From assembly GCA_963792385.1 (NCBI GenBank), contig CAWBVZ010000011.1, positions 280,991 to 344,990 of the forward strand: 64,000 bases of DNA, given 5' to 3'. The notes beneath the pieces are model-generated. The model was not told the origin of the DNA and searched no databases. It was given only the letters and a program-made list of their open reading frames with translations. Position numbers and translations under genes: made by a program. Within the stretch, counting starts at the first letter, position 1. Every line of letters begins with the position of its first letter. This document shows, piece by piece, positions 53,175-62,158 of this stretch. The DNA comes from DASSUW01 sp963792385 (GTDB taxonomy: Bacteria; Actinomycetota; Thermoleophilia; Solirubrobacterales; Solirubrobacteraceae).

Positions 53175-53945
53175 TCAGCGAAGGTCGGCCTCCAGCGCCG
53201 AGTGGTCGCTGAGCCCGTCATCGCGCCATGCGTGGTGGTAGAGCGCGGCGTGGACGCGCAGTTCGGCCGAGGCGAAAATGTGGTCGAGGCGCCAGCCTCC
53301 GCCCGACCGCCAGACCCAGCTCGGCTCGCGATTGGCGTAGCCGTGGACGGTCCGGAAGGCGTCGAGGAAGCCGAGCTCGGCCAGGCCGGGAACGACTCCC
53401 AGCTCGGCGTCGTCCCAGCGCTCGCCACGCTCGGGCCGAAGGCGGCCGCGCGTGTCGCGCGCGAAGGAGATCACTGAACCGTCCGGAGACTCGCGCCGCG
53501 GCGTGTTCAGGTCGCCGCAGAACACCCGCGGCCCGCTGGTCGCGGCCAGGCCGGCGCGGACCGCGGCGAGGGTGTCCGGCTTCGTCCAGCCGTTCGCCGC
53601 ATTCGGCACGTGCGCAACGTGCACGGTCGCCGCATCGACGCGCGCCGCGACCGTTGTCTCCGGCCGGGGCACCGGAAGCGAGGCGGCCGCGACGGCCGGC
53701 TCGCGCGTCGCGATCAGCACGCCGGTGCGCCGCCGGCTGAGCGGCTGCCGCGCGGGGTCGGCAGTGTCGAGCGAGCAGACGGCATGGGGGAGTCCGATCG
53801 TCGCAAGCGCCGCTCGCCACAGCGGCCATGAGCGCGCGGTGATCTCCTGCAGGCCGATGACGTCCGGCTCGCGCGACGCGAGCGCCGCGGCCTGGTCCGC
53901 GAGCAGCCCCACGCGGCGGTTGACGTTCCAGGTGATGAGCCTCAC
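53175..53945 (-). CDS. endonuclease/exonuclease/phosphatase family protein
   Basis: A 256-residue EEP-fold hydrolase. The opening LITWNVNRR holds the metal-binding Asn region, DVIGLQEITARSW the metal Glu, VFCGDLNTPRRES the Asp-x-Asn pair, and WRLDHIFASAELRV and GLSDHSALEADL the Asp-His end. The substrate could be DNA, a phospholipid or a nucleotide. GTG 53945 overlaps the stop of the upstream epoxide-hydrolase-like gene (GTGA). Confidence 0.88.
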   Translation of the reverse strand: MRLITWNVNRRVGLLADQAAALASREPDVIGLQEITARSWPLWRAALATIGLPHAVCSLDTADPARQPLSRRRTGVLIATREPAVAAASLPVPRPETTVAARVDAATVHVAHVPNAANGWTKPDTLAAVRAGLAATSGPRVFCGDLNTPRRESPDGSVISFARDTRGRLRPERGERWDDAELGVVPGLAELGFLDAFRTVHGYANREPSWVWRSGGGWRLDHIFASAELRVHAALYHHAWRDDGLSDHSALEADLR

Positions 53946-54811
53946 ATCGCGCGGATGCGCTCGGCGACCAGGCCGGGCGCCTCCTCCGGCAGGAAGTGCC
54001 CGGCGCCGTCGACGATCTCGAACGCACCCTCGTCGGAGTGCCGCTCGAAACCGGCGGCGAAGGCCACGCCGAGCCCGTCGCGGCGGCCGAACAGCATCCG
54101 CGCGGGCATCGCCAGCCGACGGCCGCGGAACGCGCCGCCGGCGGCAGCGGGCAGATCGCGCGTAAGGAAGTGGCGGTACAGCAGCGTGCCGGCGCGTGAG
54201 CCCTGTGGCTCGCGCAGCGGCGCGAGGTAGGTCTCCAGCTCCTCCTCGGTCCACCGCTGCCCGTCGCGGCGGCCGGCCGCGAACATCTGCCGCACGAAGC
54301 GGCCGTCGCGGATGACCGCCTCGCCGGCCAGCGGCGCAGCGAGCGGCAGCTGATACCACAGCCGCCAGAGGTTGCGGGCGGCGACAGACGTCGGCACCCA
54401 CATGTGCCCGATCGACATCACGAGCAGGCTCGAGACCCGCTCGGGCGCGTTCAGCGCGACGAGCATCGCCGCCCACGCACCCCAGTCGTGGCCGACCAGC
54501 CGTACGCGCTCGATGCCGAGGGCGTCGAGGAGCGCGACGGCGTCCTCGGCCATGCGCTCCTTGACGAAGTCCCCGTCGGACGGCCAGCCCGACCAGCCGA
54601 GGCCGCGCATGTCGGGGCACAGCACCCGGTACTCGCCGTCCAGCGCTGCTATGACATCGCGCCATGACCACCAGTGCTGGGGGAAGCCATGGAGGGCGAG
54701 CACGGGCGGCGCGTCCGCCGGTCCGGCCGCCGCGAGGTGCACGCGCACGCCCGTCGGCAGGTCATGGAAGCTGTGCTCGACGCCTTCGACGGCTGGCATG
54801 GGAGACGGCAT
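53942..54811 (-). CDS. alpha/beta hydrolase, epoxide hydrolase-like
   Basis: About 289 residues. The oxyanion motif is HGFPQHWWSWRDV and the nucleophile Asp is in LVGHDWGAWAAMLVALN, both typical of epoxide hydrolases. The catalytic His is in VDGAGHFLPEEAPGLVAERI. ATG 54811 was chosen. A longer frame to 54874 would run across the start of the divergent glucoamylase gene, and ATG 54799 is a further option. It is coupled to the EEP gene downstream. Confidence 0.87.
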   Translation of the reverse strand: MPSPMPAVEGVEHSFHDLPTGVRVHLAAAGPADAPPVLALHGFPQHWWSWRDVIAALDGEYRVLCPDMRGLGWSGWPSDGDFVKERMAEDAVALLDALGIERVRLVGHDWGAWAAMLVALNAPERVSSLLVMSIGHMWVPTSVAARNLWRLWYQLPLAAPLAGEAVIRDGRFVRQMFAAGRRDGQRWTEEELETYLAPLREPQGSRAGTLLYRHFLTRDLPAAAGGAFRGRRLAMPARMLFGRRDGLGVAFAAGFERHSDEGAFEIVDGAGHFLPEEAPGLVAERIRAM

Positions 54812-54843
54812 GGGGCCACACGGTACGGGGTAGCCAACCGCGC

Positions 54844-56988
54844 ATGCGCCTTGTCCCCATGCTCGTGATCGCATCCCTCCTGCTCGTCGCGCCGGCTGCC
54901 GGTGCGCGCTCCGCCGCGCCGAAGCCGCCGGGCAGCAAGCCGACGTGGTCGAAGGCCGACAAACACGCCTTCGGCACCTCGGCCACGCGTGCGAGCTGGA
55001 CCTGGTTCACGCTCCGCGACCGCGAGATGACCGAGGTCTACTACCCCGACCTCGGGACCCCGAGCATCCGCGACATGGAGTTCGCGGTCAGCCGCCCCGG
55101 GGCGGCGATGGCCGTCGATCGCGAGACGGTGAACGGCGTCGGCGTGGTCGAGCGCCTCGACGGCCTCAACTACCGCCAGACGGTGACCGACCGCGCCGGG
55201 CGCTGGCGGCTGACGAAGACCTACACGACCGATCCCGCGCGGCCGACCGTGGTCGTCGACGTGACCTTCGAGTCGCTCACCGGCGAGCCCTACGGCCTGC
55301 ACGTGCTGCTCGATCCGCAGCTCGGCAACGACGGCCGCGACGACCGCGCCCGCACGATCGGGCGCGACCTCGTGGCGAGCGACCGCCGCGTCGCCAGCGC
55401 CCTCTCGGCGCAGCCCGCGCTGCGCGCCACCTCGAGCGGCTACGCGGGCACCAGCGAGCCGTGGTTCGACCTCCGCGACGACGGCTCGCTCGACGCGCGC
55501 TTCGACGCCCGCAAGCGCGGCAACGTGCGCCAGGCCGCCACCACGGCGCTCGACGGCGTGACCACGAAGCACCTCACCCTTGCCCTCGGCTTCGGCTCCA
55601 CCACGGGCCGTGCCCGCGTGAGCGCCGCCCGCTCGCTGGCGGCCGGCTTCGCGCCGCTCGCGGCCGAGAACGCGGCCGGCTGGGCTCGCTACCGCGCCGG
55701 CCTGAAGCCGGCGCCGGCGGCCGCCGCCCCGGTGGCCGCCGCCTACGAGACGTCGCTGCTGATGCTCGCCGCGCACGACGACAAGCGCCACTCCGGCGCG
55801 GGCATCGCATCGCCCACGATGCCGTGGGGCTGGGGCCTGCTGACGATCGACACGAAGGACCTGCGCTCGGCGCCGTACCACCTCGTTTGGCCGCGCGACC
55901 TGTACCAGGTCGCCACCGCCCAGCTCGCGGCGGGCGACACCCAGGCCGCAGCCGCGCACCTCGACTTCCTGCTCCGCGAGGCACAGCAGAAGGACGGCCA
56001 CTTCCCCCAGAACGTGCAGGTCGACGGCACGCCGAAGTGGACGTCGATCCAGATGGACGAGCAGGCGCTGCCGATCGTCCTCGCGTGGCAGCTGCAGCGG
56101 TTCGACCGGCCGACGTGGCTCAAGCTCCGCCGCACCGCGGACTACATCGTGCGCAAGGGCCCGGAGTCCGAGCAGGAGCGGTGGGAGAACCAGGGCGGCT
56201 GGTCGCCCGGGACGATCGCCGCCGAGATCGCGGGGCTCGTGTGCGCCGCCGACCTCGCACGGCGCAACGGCGACACCGCTCGCGCCGCCCGCTACGAGCG
56301 CACGGCCGACCGCTGGGCGGCCGGCGTCCAGAGCTGGACGGCGACGTCCAACGGCCCGTACTCGGCGCAGCCCTACTACCTGCGCATCACCAAGGACGCG
56401 AAGCCGAATCGCGGCACGCGCTACTCGATCGGCGACGGCGGTCCGGCGCGCGCGGACCAGCGCAAGGTCGTCGACCCGAGCTTCCTCGAGCTGGTGCGGC
56501 TCGGCGTCAAGCGCCACGACGACCCGGTGATCCTCAACACGCTCGGGATCGTCGACCAGCGCCTGAAGGTCGAGACCCCCAACGGCCCCTTCTGGCACCG
56601 CTTCACCTACGACGGCTACGGCGAGCGCGCGAACGGCGGTCCGTGGGAGCTCTCGAAGGAGGGTTCCGGCGTCACCTTCGGGCGGGTGTGGCCGATCTTC
56701 GCGGGCGAGCGCGGGGAGTACGAGCTGCTCGCCGGTCGGCCCGCCGGCGCCTATCTGAGCGCGGTCGCGGCGGCCGGCAACGACGGCGGAATGATCCCCG
56801 AGCAGGTGTGGGACGGGCGGCCGCCGACCGGCCCTGCGCGGTTCCCGGCCGGGGAGGGGACGTTCTCCGCGACACCGCTCGCGTGGTCGCACGCGCAGCT
56901 CGTCCGCTTGGCCTGGTCGATCGACGCCGGGGCCCCGGTCGAGCAGCCCTCGATCGTGGCGTGTCGCTACGTACGGCAGTGCCCGTAG
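54844..56988 (+). CDS. secreted GH15 glucoamylase/glucodextranase
   Basis: A 714-residue exported glycoside hydrolase. Signal peptide LVIASLLLVAPAAGARS is followed by a glucodextranase-type beta-sandwich N-domain (about 35-270) and an (alpha/alpha)6 barrel. Family motifs are YHLVWPRDLYQVATAQLAAG, the catalytic-acid region E445-R-W-E448-N-Q-G-G-W-S-P, and the second acid in RVWPIFAGERGEYELLAG. It releases glucose from starch, glycogen or dextran outside the cell. It is divergent from the hydrolase gene, with 32 bases between starts. Confidence 0.92.
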   Translation: MRLVPMLVIASLLLVAPAAGARSAAPKPPGSKPTWSKADKHAFGTSATRASWTWFTLRDREMTEVYYPDLGTPSIRDMEFAVSRPGAAMAVDRETVNGVGVVERLDGLNYRQTVTDRAGRWRLTKTYTTDPARPTVVVDVTFESLTGEPYGLHVLLDPQLGNDGRDDRARTIGRDLVASDRRVASALSAQPALRATSSGYAGTSEPWFDLRDDGSLDARFDARKRGNVRQAATTALDGVTTKHLTLALGFGSTTGRARVSAARSLAAGFAPLAAENAAGWARYRAGLKPAPAAAAPVAAAYETSLLMLAAHDDKRHSGAGIASPTMPWGWGLLTIDTKDLRSAPYHLVWPRDLYQVATAQLAAGDTQAAAAHLDFLLREAQQKDGHFPQNVQVDGTPKWTSIQMDEQALPIVLAWQLQRFDRPTWLKLRRTADYIVRKGPESEQERWENQGGWSPGTIAAEIAGLVCAADLARRNGDTARAARYERTADRWAAGVQSWTATSNGPYSAQPYYLRITKDAKPNRGTRYSIGDGGPARADQRKVVDPSFLELVRLGVKRHDDPVILNTLGIVDQRLKVETPNGPFWHRFTYDGYGERANGGPWELSKEGSGVTFGRVWPIFAGERGEYELLAGRPAGAYLSAVAAAGNDGGMIPEQVWDGRPPTGPARFPAGEGTFSATPLAWSHAQLVRLAWSIDAGAPVEQPSIVACRYVRQCP

Positions 56989-57010
56989 CTGCGCTATCCT
57001 CAGATGCCGA

Positions 57011-57032
57011 CCTCGCGCCGGTGCGGGGTTTT
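57011..57032 (+). terminator. intrinsic terminator after the glucoamylase gene
   Basis: CCTCGC (57011-57016), loop GCCGGT, GCGGGG (57023-57028), then TTTT and a T-rich run. The stem includes one G-U pair in RNA. It separates the glucoamylase transcript from the ribosomal cluster that starts 49 bases further on. Confidence 0.55.
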
Positions 57033-57080
57033 CCTTTGCCCGGCAGCAGCTAGACCACGACCTTCGGAGCGCGCCTCACC

Positions 57081-57245
57081 ATGGCCCGTGGAGACGTCCG
57101 GATCGCCGTCACCCTCGCATGCGAGGAGTGCAAGCGCCGGAACTACCAGACCAATAAGTCCAAGCGGAACAACCCCGATCGCATCACCCTGCGCAAATAC
57201 TGCCGGTGGTGCAGGCGTCACACGGGGCACCGCGAGACCCGTTAG
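57081..57245 (+). CDS. rpmG: 50S ribosomal protein L33
   Basis: A 54-residue ribosomal protein. MARGDVRIAVTLACEECKRR opens it and NYQTNKSKRNNPDRITLRKY follows, then CRWCRRHTGHRETR. Four cysteines in two pairs (CEEC, CRWC) mark the zinc-binding form. It is the first gene of the secE-nusG-rplKAJL cluster, as in other actinobacteria, where rpmG precedes secE. Confidence 0.95.
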   Translation: MARGDVRIAVTLACEECKRRNYQTNKSKRNNPDRITLRKYCRWCRRHTGHRETR

Positions 57246-57257
57246 GGAGCGTTTCCC

Positions 57258-57719
57258 GTGGCCCGCGACCGACAGCGCGCGAAGCAGCGCAGGCGCCGCC
57301 AGCCGGGCGCAGGAGGGTCGTCATCCGGCCCTGCCCGTCCGCGTCCGCGTGAGCCTGAAGTTGAGCCGCCGGCGGACACGGTCTTCCCGCAGAGGGGCGC
57401 CGTCGAGCCGGTCGAGGGAGAGTCCGTCGAGACTGATGCGGATGACCTCGAAGCCGCGGTCCAGGTTGAGCCCGCAGCCGACGAACTCGACCCGGCCGTC
57501 TACGATGAGCGCGCCGAAGCGCGTCCGGGTCGCCGGAAGCGCGGTCGGGTCCTCACGTTCCTGGGCCACGTCATCGACGAGCTGCGCCGCGTTCAGTGGC
57601 CGGACCGTCGGCACACCGGCCAGGGCACTGCGGTCACGCTGGGCTTCGTCGTCATCGCCGGCGCCTTCCTCGGGCTGATGGACGCGATCTGGAAACCACT
57701 GATAGAAGCGATTCTCTGA
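57258..57719 (+). CDS. secE: preprotein translocase subunit SecE, with long charged N-terminal extension
   Basis: A 153-residue protein whose last ~60 residues are SecE: FLGHVIDELRRVQWPDRRHT followed by one membrane helix (VTLGFVVIAGAFLGLMDAIW). The first ~90 residues are hydrophilic, basic then acidic (KQRRRRQPG, VEPVEGESVETDADDLEA), and form no recognised domain. GTG 57258 follows GGGAG. It stabilises SecY in the export channel. The position before nusG is diagnostic. Confidence 0.93.
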   Translation: MARDRQRAKQRRRRQPGAGGSSSGPARPRPREPEVEPPADTVFPQRGAVEPVEGESVETDADDLEAAVQVEPAADELDPAVYDERAEARPGRRKRGRVLTFLGHVIDELRRVQWPDRRHTGQGTAVTLGFVVIAGAFLGLMDAIWKPLIEAIL

Positions 57720-57722
57720 GAA

Positions 57723-58250
57723 ATGTTCCGCTGGTACGTCATCAACACCTATTCCGGGCACGAGAACAAGGTCAAACAGAACCTTGAGCACCGCGTGTCG
57801 TCGCTGAACCAGCAACGCTCGGTTCGCCGCGTCGTGGTGCCGACCGAGACCGTCCAGGAGCTCAAGGACAACCAGAAGATCACGGTCGAGAAGCGGACCA
57901 TGCCCGGCTACGTGCTGGTGAACATGGACCTCAACGAAGACTCGTGGGCGGTTGTCAAGGGCACGCCGGGCGTGACCGGATTCGTCGGCGCCTCCAACGA
58001 GCCGATCCCGCTCACGCAGGGCGAGGTCGACCGGTTGCTGCACAGCGGCCGCGATGTCGCGGTGCGCGCTCCGAGCCGCGCCCAGTTCTCGATCGGGGAG
58101 TCCGTCAAGGTCATCTCCGGTCCGCTGTCCGACTTCTCGGGGGAGATCTCCGAGATCAACGAGGACGCGAGCAAGCTCAAGGTCCTGGTATCCATCTTCG
58201 GCCGAGAGACTCCCGTCGAGGTCGGCTACGACCAGGTGAAGAAGATCTAA
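57723..58250 (+). CDS. nusG: transcription termination/antitermination protein NusG
   Basis: A 175-residue factor. The NGN domain begins WYVINTYSGHENKVKQNLEH and includes MPGYVLVNMDLNEDSWAVVK. The KOW domain is FSIGESVKVISGPLSDFSGEI. It binds RNA polymerase and couples transcription to translation or Rho. It lacks the long acidic N-terminus of many actinobacterial NusG proteins. The stop overlaps the rplK ATG (TAATG). Confidence 0.96.
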   Translation: MFRWYVINTYSGHENKVKQNLEHRVSSLNQQRSVRRVVVPTETVQELKDNQKITVEKRTMPGYVLVNMDLNEDSWAVVKGTPGVTGFVGASNEPIPLTQGEVDRLLHSGRDVAVRAPSRAQFSIGESVKVISGPLSDFSGEISEINEDASKLKVLVSIFGRETPVEVGYDQVKKI

Positions 58251-58675
58251 TGGCTAAGAAAGTTCTGACCGTCATCAAGCTGCAGGCCCCGGGTGGCCAG
58301 GCATCGCCGGCGCCGCCGGTGGGCCCCGCGCTCGGCCAGCACGGCATCAACATCATGGAGTTCGTCAAGGCGTTCAACGCCCAGACGTCGAACGACATGG
58401 GCACGACGATCCCGGTGGAGATCACGGTCTTCGAGGACCGCTCCTTCACGTTCGTCACCAAGACGCCGCCCGCTGCCGTGCTGATCCGTCAGGCGATCGG
58501 CATCGAGAAGGGGTCCGGCGAGCCCAACCGCAACAAGGTCGGGACGATCTCCAAGGACCAGGTTCGCCAGATCGCCGAGAAGAAGCTGCCCGACCTGAAC
58601 GCGCACGACGTCGATCAGGCGGCGAAGATCATCGAGGGCACCGCGCGCTCGATGGGGGTGGAGGTGGTGGCGTAA
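58250..58675 (+). CDS. rplK: 50S ribosomal protein L11
   Basis: A 141-residue protein with the L11 signature LQAPGGQASPAPPVGPALGQ (20 residues), then HGINIMEFVKAFNAQT and the RNA-binding C-domain RNKVGTISKDQVRQIAEKKL. It binds the GTPase-associated region of 23S rRNA. One-base overlaps join it to nusG and rplA, so the three are co-translated. Confidence 0.97.
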   Translation: MAKKVLTVIKLQAPGGQASPAPPVGPALGQHGINIMEFVKAFNAQTSNDMGTTIPVEITVFEDRSFTFVTKTPPAAVLIRQAIGIEKGSGEPNRNKVGTISKDQVRQIAEKKLPDLNAHDVDQAAKIIEGTARSMGVEVVA

Positions 58676-59403
58676 TGGCTCGTCACGGGCGCAAGTACCT
58701 CGAGTCGCGGGAGAAGGTCGACCGCGAGCGCGAGTACCTGCCGCACGAGGCCGTACGGCTGGTCAAGGAGACGACGCACGCGAAGTTCGACGAGACCGTC
58801 GAGCTCCACGTCCGCACCGGCCTCAACGTCCGCCACGCGGACGAGCAGCTGCGCGGCACGATCGCGCTGCCGCACGGGCTCGGCAAGGACGTGAAGATCG
58901 CCGTCTTCGCCAAGGGCGACAAGGCACGCGAGGCTGAGGAGGCCGGCGCCGACTACGTGGGTGCCGAGGACCTCGCCGAGCGGATCCAGAACGAGAACTT
59001 CACCGACTTCGACGTCGCCATCGCCACGCCGGACATGATGCCGGTGGTCGGCCGCCTCGGTCGCATCCTCGGCCCGCAGGGCAAGATGCCGAACCCGAAG
59101 GTCGGGACCGTGACGATGGACGTGCGCAAGGCCGTCGAGGAGTCCAAGGCCGGCAAGGTCGAGTACCGCACCGACCGCACGGCGATCGTCCACATGATGA
59201 TCGGCAAGACCTCGTTCCCCGACGAGCACCTGCTCGAGAACTACCAGGCGATCCTCGAGGAGCTGATCCGCGCCAAGCCGTCCGCTGCCAAGGGCCGCTA
59301 CCTGCGCTCGGTCGTGCTCACCGCGACGATGGGTCCCGGCATCAAGGTCGACCCGTCAAGGACTCGTGACCTAGTTGTTGAAGCGGAGGCTGTCCCCGCC
59401 TAA
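58675..59403 (+). CDS. rplA: 50S ribosomal protein L1
   Basis: A 242-residue protein with ARHGRKYLESREKVDREREY, TVELHVRTGLNVRHADEQLR and the conserved LGRILGPQGKMPNPKVGTVT. L1 forms the flexible stalk at the ribosomal E site and in many bacteria represses its own operon. The ATG shares a base with the rplK stop. A 78-base gap with a probable L10 leader follows. Confidence 0.97.
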   Translation: MARHGRKYLESREKVDREREYLPHEAVRLVKETTHAKFDETVELHVRTGLNVRHADEQLRGTIALPHGLGKDVKIAVFAKGDKAREAEEAGADYVGAEDLAERIQNENFTDFDVAIATPDMMPVVGRLGRILGPQGKMPNPKVGTVTMDVRKAVEESKAGKVEYRTDRTAIVHMMIGKTSFPDEHLLENYQAILEELIRAKPSAAKGRYLRSVVLTATMGPGIKVDPSRTRDLVVEAEAVPA

Positions 59404-59481
59404 GAGCGCTGACAGCTCCGTTCCACCACAGACCCCCGGCAGGCGGCAACGTCGCCAGAAGCCCGGGACAGGAGGAACCGC
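59404..59481 (+). promoter_or_regulatory. probable L10-leader autoregulatory RNA
   Basis: The gap between rplA and rplJ is non-coding and can fold (GGCGG...TCGCC, CCCGGC...GCCCGGG). It ends in GGAGG before the TTG of rplJ. Position and structure match the ribosomal L10 leader, where the L10-L12 complex represses its own translation. I could not align it to the family model here. Confidence 0.5.
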
Positions 59482-60192
59482 TTGAACCGAGAACAGAAAG
59501 CCGCGGTCATCGACGAGGTGGCCGCCCAGATCAGCGGGTCGGAGGCCGTCTTCGTCGTCGACTATCGCGGCATCTCCGTGCCGCAGGCCGCCGAGCTGCG
59601 TGGGACGCTCCGGGACGCGGACGCCCGCTTCCGGGTCGTCAAGAACACGCTCACGGAGCGGTCGGCCGACAAGGCCGGTGCCGAGCCGCTGAAGGCGTTC
59701 CTCGAGGGCCCGACCGCGATGACCTTCGTGAGCGGCGACGCCGCCGCGGCCGCCAAGGCGTTGTCGGACTTCCGCCGCAAGAGCGGCGGCACGCTGCTCG
59801 AGTTCAAGGGCGGCTGGATGAACGGCGAGATCCTCGGGGCACCGGAGATCGAGTCGATTGCCAGGCTGCCGTCGCGCGACGTGCTGTACGGCCGTCTCGT
59901 CGGCATGGTCGCCTCGCCGATCTCCGGCCTGGTGACGAGCCTGAACGGCCTGATCAGCGGCCTCGGCCGTCAGCTGTCGCAGATCGTCGACCAGGGCCTG
60001 ATCGGCGGCGACGCACCCGCGCCTGTGGCCGAGCCCGAGCCCGAGCCCGCGCCTGAGCCGGAGGCCGCGCCTGCGGCTGAGGCTGAGCCCGCGGCGCAGG
60101 CCGAGGCCGAGCCCGCGGCGGAAGCCGCACCCGAGCCGGAGCCCGAGGCCCCGGCCGAAGAAACCCCCACTTCCGAAACCCAGGAGGACTAA
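59482..60192 (+). CDS. rplJ: 50S ribosomal protein L10 with Ala/Pro/Glu-rich C-terminal tail
   Basis: A 236-residue protein. The first ~178 residues are L10: EQKAAVIDEVAAQISGSEAV, FVVDYRGISVPQAAELRGTL, FRVVKNTLTERSADKAG. After the L12-binding helix the last ~60 residues are a low-complexity run of AEPEPEPAPEP-type repeats not found in most L10 proteins. TTG 59482 is set by GGAGG about 7 bases upstream. It anchors L12 dimers on the ribosome. Confidence 0.94.
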   Translation: MNREQKAAVIDEVAAQISGSEAVFVVDYRGISVPQAAELRGTLRDADARFRVVKNTLTERSADKAGAEPLKAFLEGPTAMTFVSGDAAAAAKALSDFRRKSGGTLLEFKGGWMNGEILGAPEIESIARLPSRDVLYGRLVGMVASPISGLVTSLNGLISGLGRQLSQIVDQGLIGGDAPAPVAEPEPEPAPEPEAAPAAEAEPAAQAEAEPAAEAAPEPEPEAPAEETPTSETQED

Positions 60193-60196
60193 GAAC

Positions 60197-60583
60197 ATGG
60201 CAGCCAGCACTGAAGAGTGGATCGACGAGCTCAAGTCGATCTCCGTGCTCGAGCTCTCCGAGCGCATCAAGGCGCTCGAGGAGGCGTTCGGCGTGTCGGC
60301 GACCGCGGTCGCCGCGGCGGCGCCCGCCGGTGGCGGCGGTGGCGGCGACGCCGCTGAGGAAGAAGAGGAGCAGACCGCGTTCAACGTCGTCCTGCTCGGC
60401 GCCGGCGAGAAGAAGATCCAGGTCATCAAGGTCGTCCGCGCAGCGACCGGCCTCGGCCTCAAGGAGGCCAAGGCGCTCGTCGACGAGGCCCCCGGCCCCG
60501 TCAAGGAGGGCATCGAGAAGGACGACGCCGAGAAGCTCAAGTCTGAGCTCGAGGAGGCCGGCGCCTCCGTCGAGATCAAGTAG
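60197..60583 (+). CDS. rplL: 50S ribosomal protein L7/L12
   Basis: A 128-residue stalk protein. The dimerisation domain (WIDELKSISVLELSERIKAL), alanine/glycine hinge (AAAAPAGGGGGGDAAEEEEE) and C-domain (FNVVLLGAGEKKIQVIKVVR, GLKEAKALVDEAP) are in standard order. It recruits translation factors. It starts 4 bases after rplJ and is followed by a terminator. Confidence 0.97.
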   Translation: MAASTEEWIDELKSISVLELSERIKALEEAFGVSATAVAAAAPAGGGGGGDAAEEEEEQTAFNVVLLGAGEKKIQVIKVVRAATGLGLKEAKALVDEAPGPVKEGIEKDDAEKLKSELEEAGASVEIK

Positions 60584-60652
60584 AGCTCCATGTAATGTCG
60601 CCGAAGGCAAGCGCGTCAGCGATTGCCTGGCAGGCGAAACCTGTTTCCCGAG

Positions 60653-60673
60653 GGGCGGCCAACTTGGCCGCCC
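60653..60673 (+). terminator. terminator of the ribosomal protein operon
   Basis: GGGCGGCCAA-C-TTGGCCGCCC, a perfect 10-bp stem 70 bases after the rplL stop, followed by TTCGTCGTT. A second, weaker hairpin (AGGCAA...TTGCCT, about 60605-60628) lies between rplL and this site. Confidence 0.65.
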
Positions 60674-60745
60674 TTCGTCGTTAACGGGAATACGCCGCGG
60701 CGGATAGCGTTCCGGATGCAAGACCGCGAGTGCAGGAGCGCCTCC

Positions 60746-62158
60746 ATGCCCAACACGATCGTTCTCGGCGCCGGCCCCATCGGCTTAGCCGCCGGGATGA
60801 TGCTCGCCCGCGACGGGCATAGCGTCACCATCCTCGAGCGCGACCCGGCGCCCGTCCCCGACAGCCCTGAGGCGGCGTGGGAGCAGTGGGACCGCAACGG
60901 CGTGGCGCAGTTCCGCCAAGCGCACTTCATCCAGGCGCGCGGGCGGCATGTGCTCGACGCCGAGCTCCCCGACGTGCAACGCGCGCTCGAGCAGGCGGGC
61001 GCGCTGCGACTCGATCCGCTCGTGCGGATGCCGCCCTCGATCACGGACCGGGCCCCGCGGCCCGACGACGAGAGGCTCGTGACCTGGACCGCCCGCCGGC
61101 CCACGTTCGAGCAGGTGTTCGGGCGCGCGGCCGAGTCCGAGGACGGATTGGAGGTCCGGCGCGGCGTGTCGGTCACCGAGCTCGAGACGAGTCGGACCGA
61201 CGGCCACCTCCGCGTCACGGGCGTGCGAGATGCCAATGGCGAGCGACTCGCCGCCGACCTCGTTGTGGACGCGATGGGCCGGCAGTCGGCCCTGCCGAAG
61301 CTGCTCGCCGCGGCCGGCAGCGACCCGGTCCACGAGGAGGCCGAGGACTGCGGCTTCCTCTACTACACCCGGTTCTTCCGCTCCGCCGACGGCACGCTGC
61401 CCGAGATACGCAGCGCGCCGCTCAGCCACCTCGGCTCGTTCTCGATCCTCACGCTCCCGGCGGACGCGGGCGTGTGGTCGGTCACGCTCTATGGATCGTC
61501 ACGCGACCAGCCGCTGAAGAAGCTGCGCGAGGAGTCCCGCTGGACGGCGCTCGTGCGGGTGTGCCCGCTGCATGCGCACTGGCTCGACGGCGAGCCGATC
61601 ACCGGGATCCTCCCGATGGGCGGCGTCATCGACCGCTACCGCCGGTTCGCCGGCAACGGCGCGGGGCCCGTCGCCGGAGTAGCCAGCGTCGGCGACGCCT
61701 GGGCGTGCACGAACCCGTCGCTCGGGCGCGGCATCGCCCTCGGGCTCTCCCACGCGGCGCTGCTGCGCGCCGTCGTCCGCGAGCACGGCGACGACCCCGA
61801 GACGTTCGCGCGCGCGTGGGATGAGGCGACCGAGCGCGAGCTGACGCCGTGGTACCGCGCGACGGTCGCGGTCGATCGCGCGCGGCTCGCGGAGATCGAC
61901 GCGATCCGTACCGGCGCCGTCACCCAGGCCCCGCCGGACGACGTCGCCGCGCGCGTGCGTGCGGCATTACCCGTCGCTGCGATCCGCGACCCGGAGGTCT
62001 TTCGCGCGAGTCTGGAGATCTCGGGCTGCCTGACGTTTCCACAGGAGGTGTTCGCGCGGCCCGGGCTCCCGCAGCGGGTACTCGAAGCCGCCGGCGACGA
62101 GGGGGCGCTGCCGGCCCCGAGTCGCGAGGAGGTGCTGCAGCTCGTCACAATGCCGTGA
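60746..62158 (+). CDS. FAD-dependent oxidoreductase/monooxygenase
   Basis: A 470-residue flavoprotein. The Rossmann motif is VLGAGPIGLAAGMMLARDGH, followed by a group A monooxygenase-type substrate domain. The second FAD motif is ASVGDAWACTNPSLGRGIAL. It is related to the large FAD_binding_3 and geranylgeranyl-reductase-like families. ATG 60746 has AGGAG about 8 bases upstream. The stop overlaps the ATG of the next small gene (TGATG). The substrate is unknown. Confidence 0.82.
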   Translation: MPNTIVLGAGPIGLAAGMMLARDGHSVTILERDPAPVPDSPEAAWEQWDRNGVAQFRQAHFIQARGRHVLDAELPDVQRALEQAGALRLDPLVRMPPSITDRAPRPDDERLVTWTARRPTFEQVFGRAAESEDGLEVRRGVSVTELETSRTDGHLRVTGVRDANGERLAADLVVDAMGRQSALPKLLAAAGSDPVHEEAEDCGFLYYTRFFRSADGTLPEIRSAPLSHLGSFSILTLPADAGVWSVTLYGSSRDQPLKKLREESRWTALVRVCPLHAHWLDGEPITGILPMGGVIDRYRRFAGNGAGPVAGVASVGDAWACTNPSLGRGIALGLSHAALLRAVVREHGDDPETFARAWDEATERELTPWYRATVAVDRARLAEIDAIRTGAVTQAPPDDVAARVRAALPVAAIRDPEVFRASLEISGCLTFPQEVFARPGLPQRVLEAAGDEGALPAPSREEVLQLVTMP

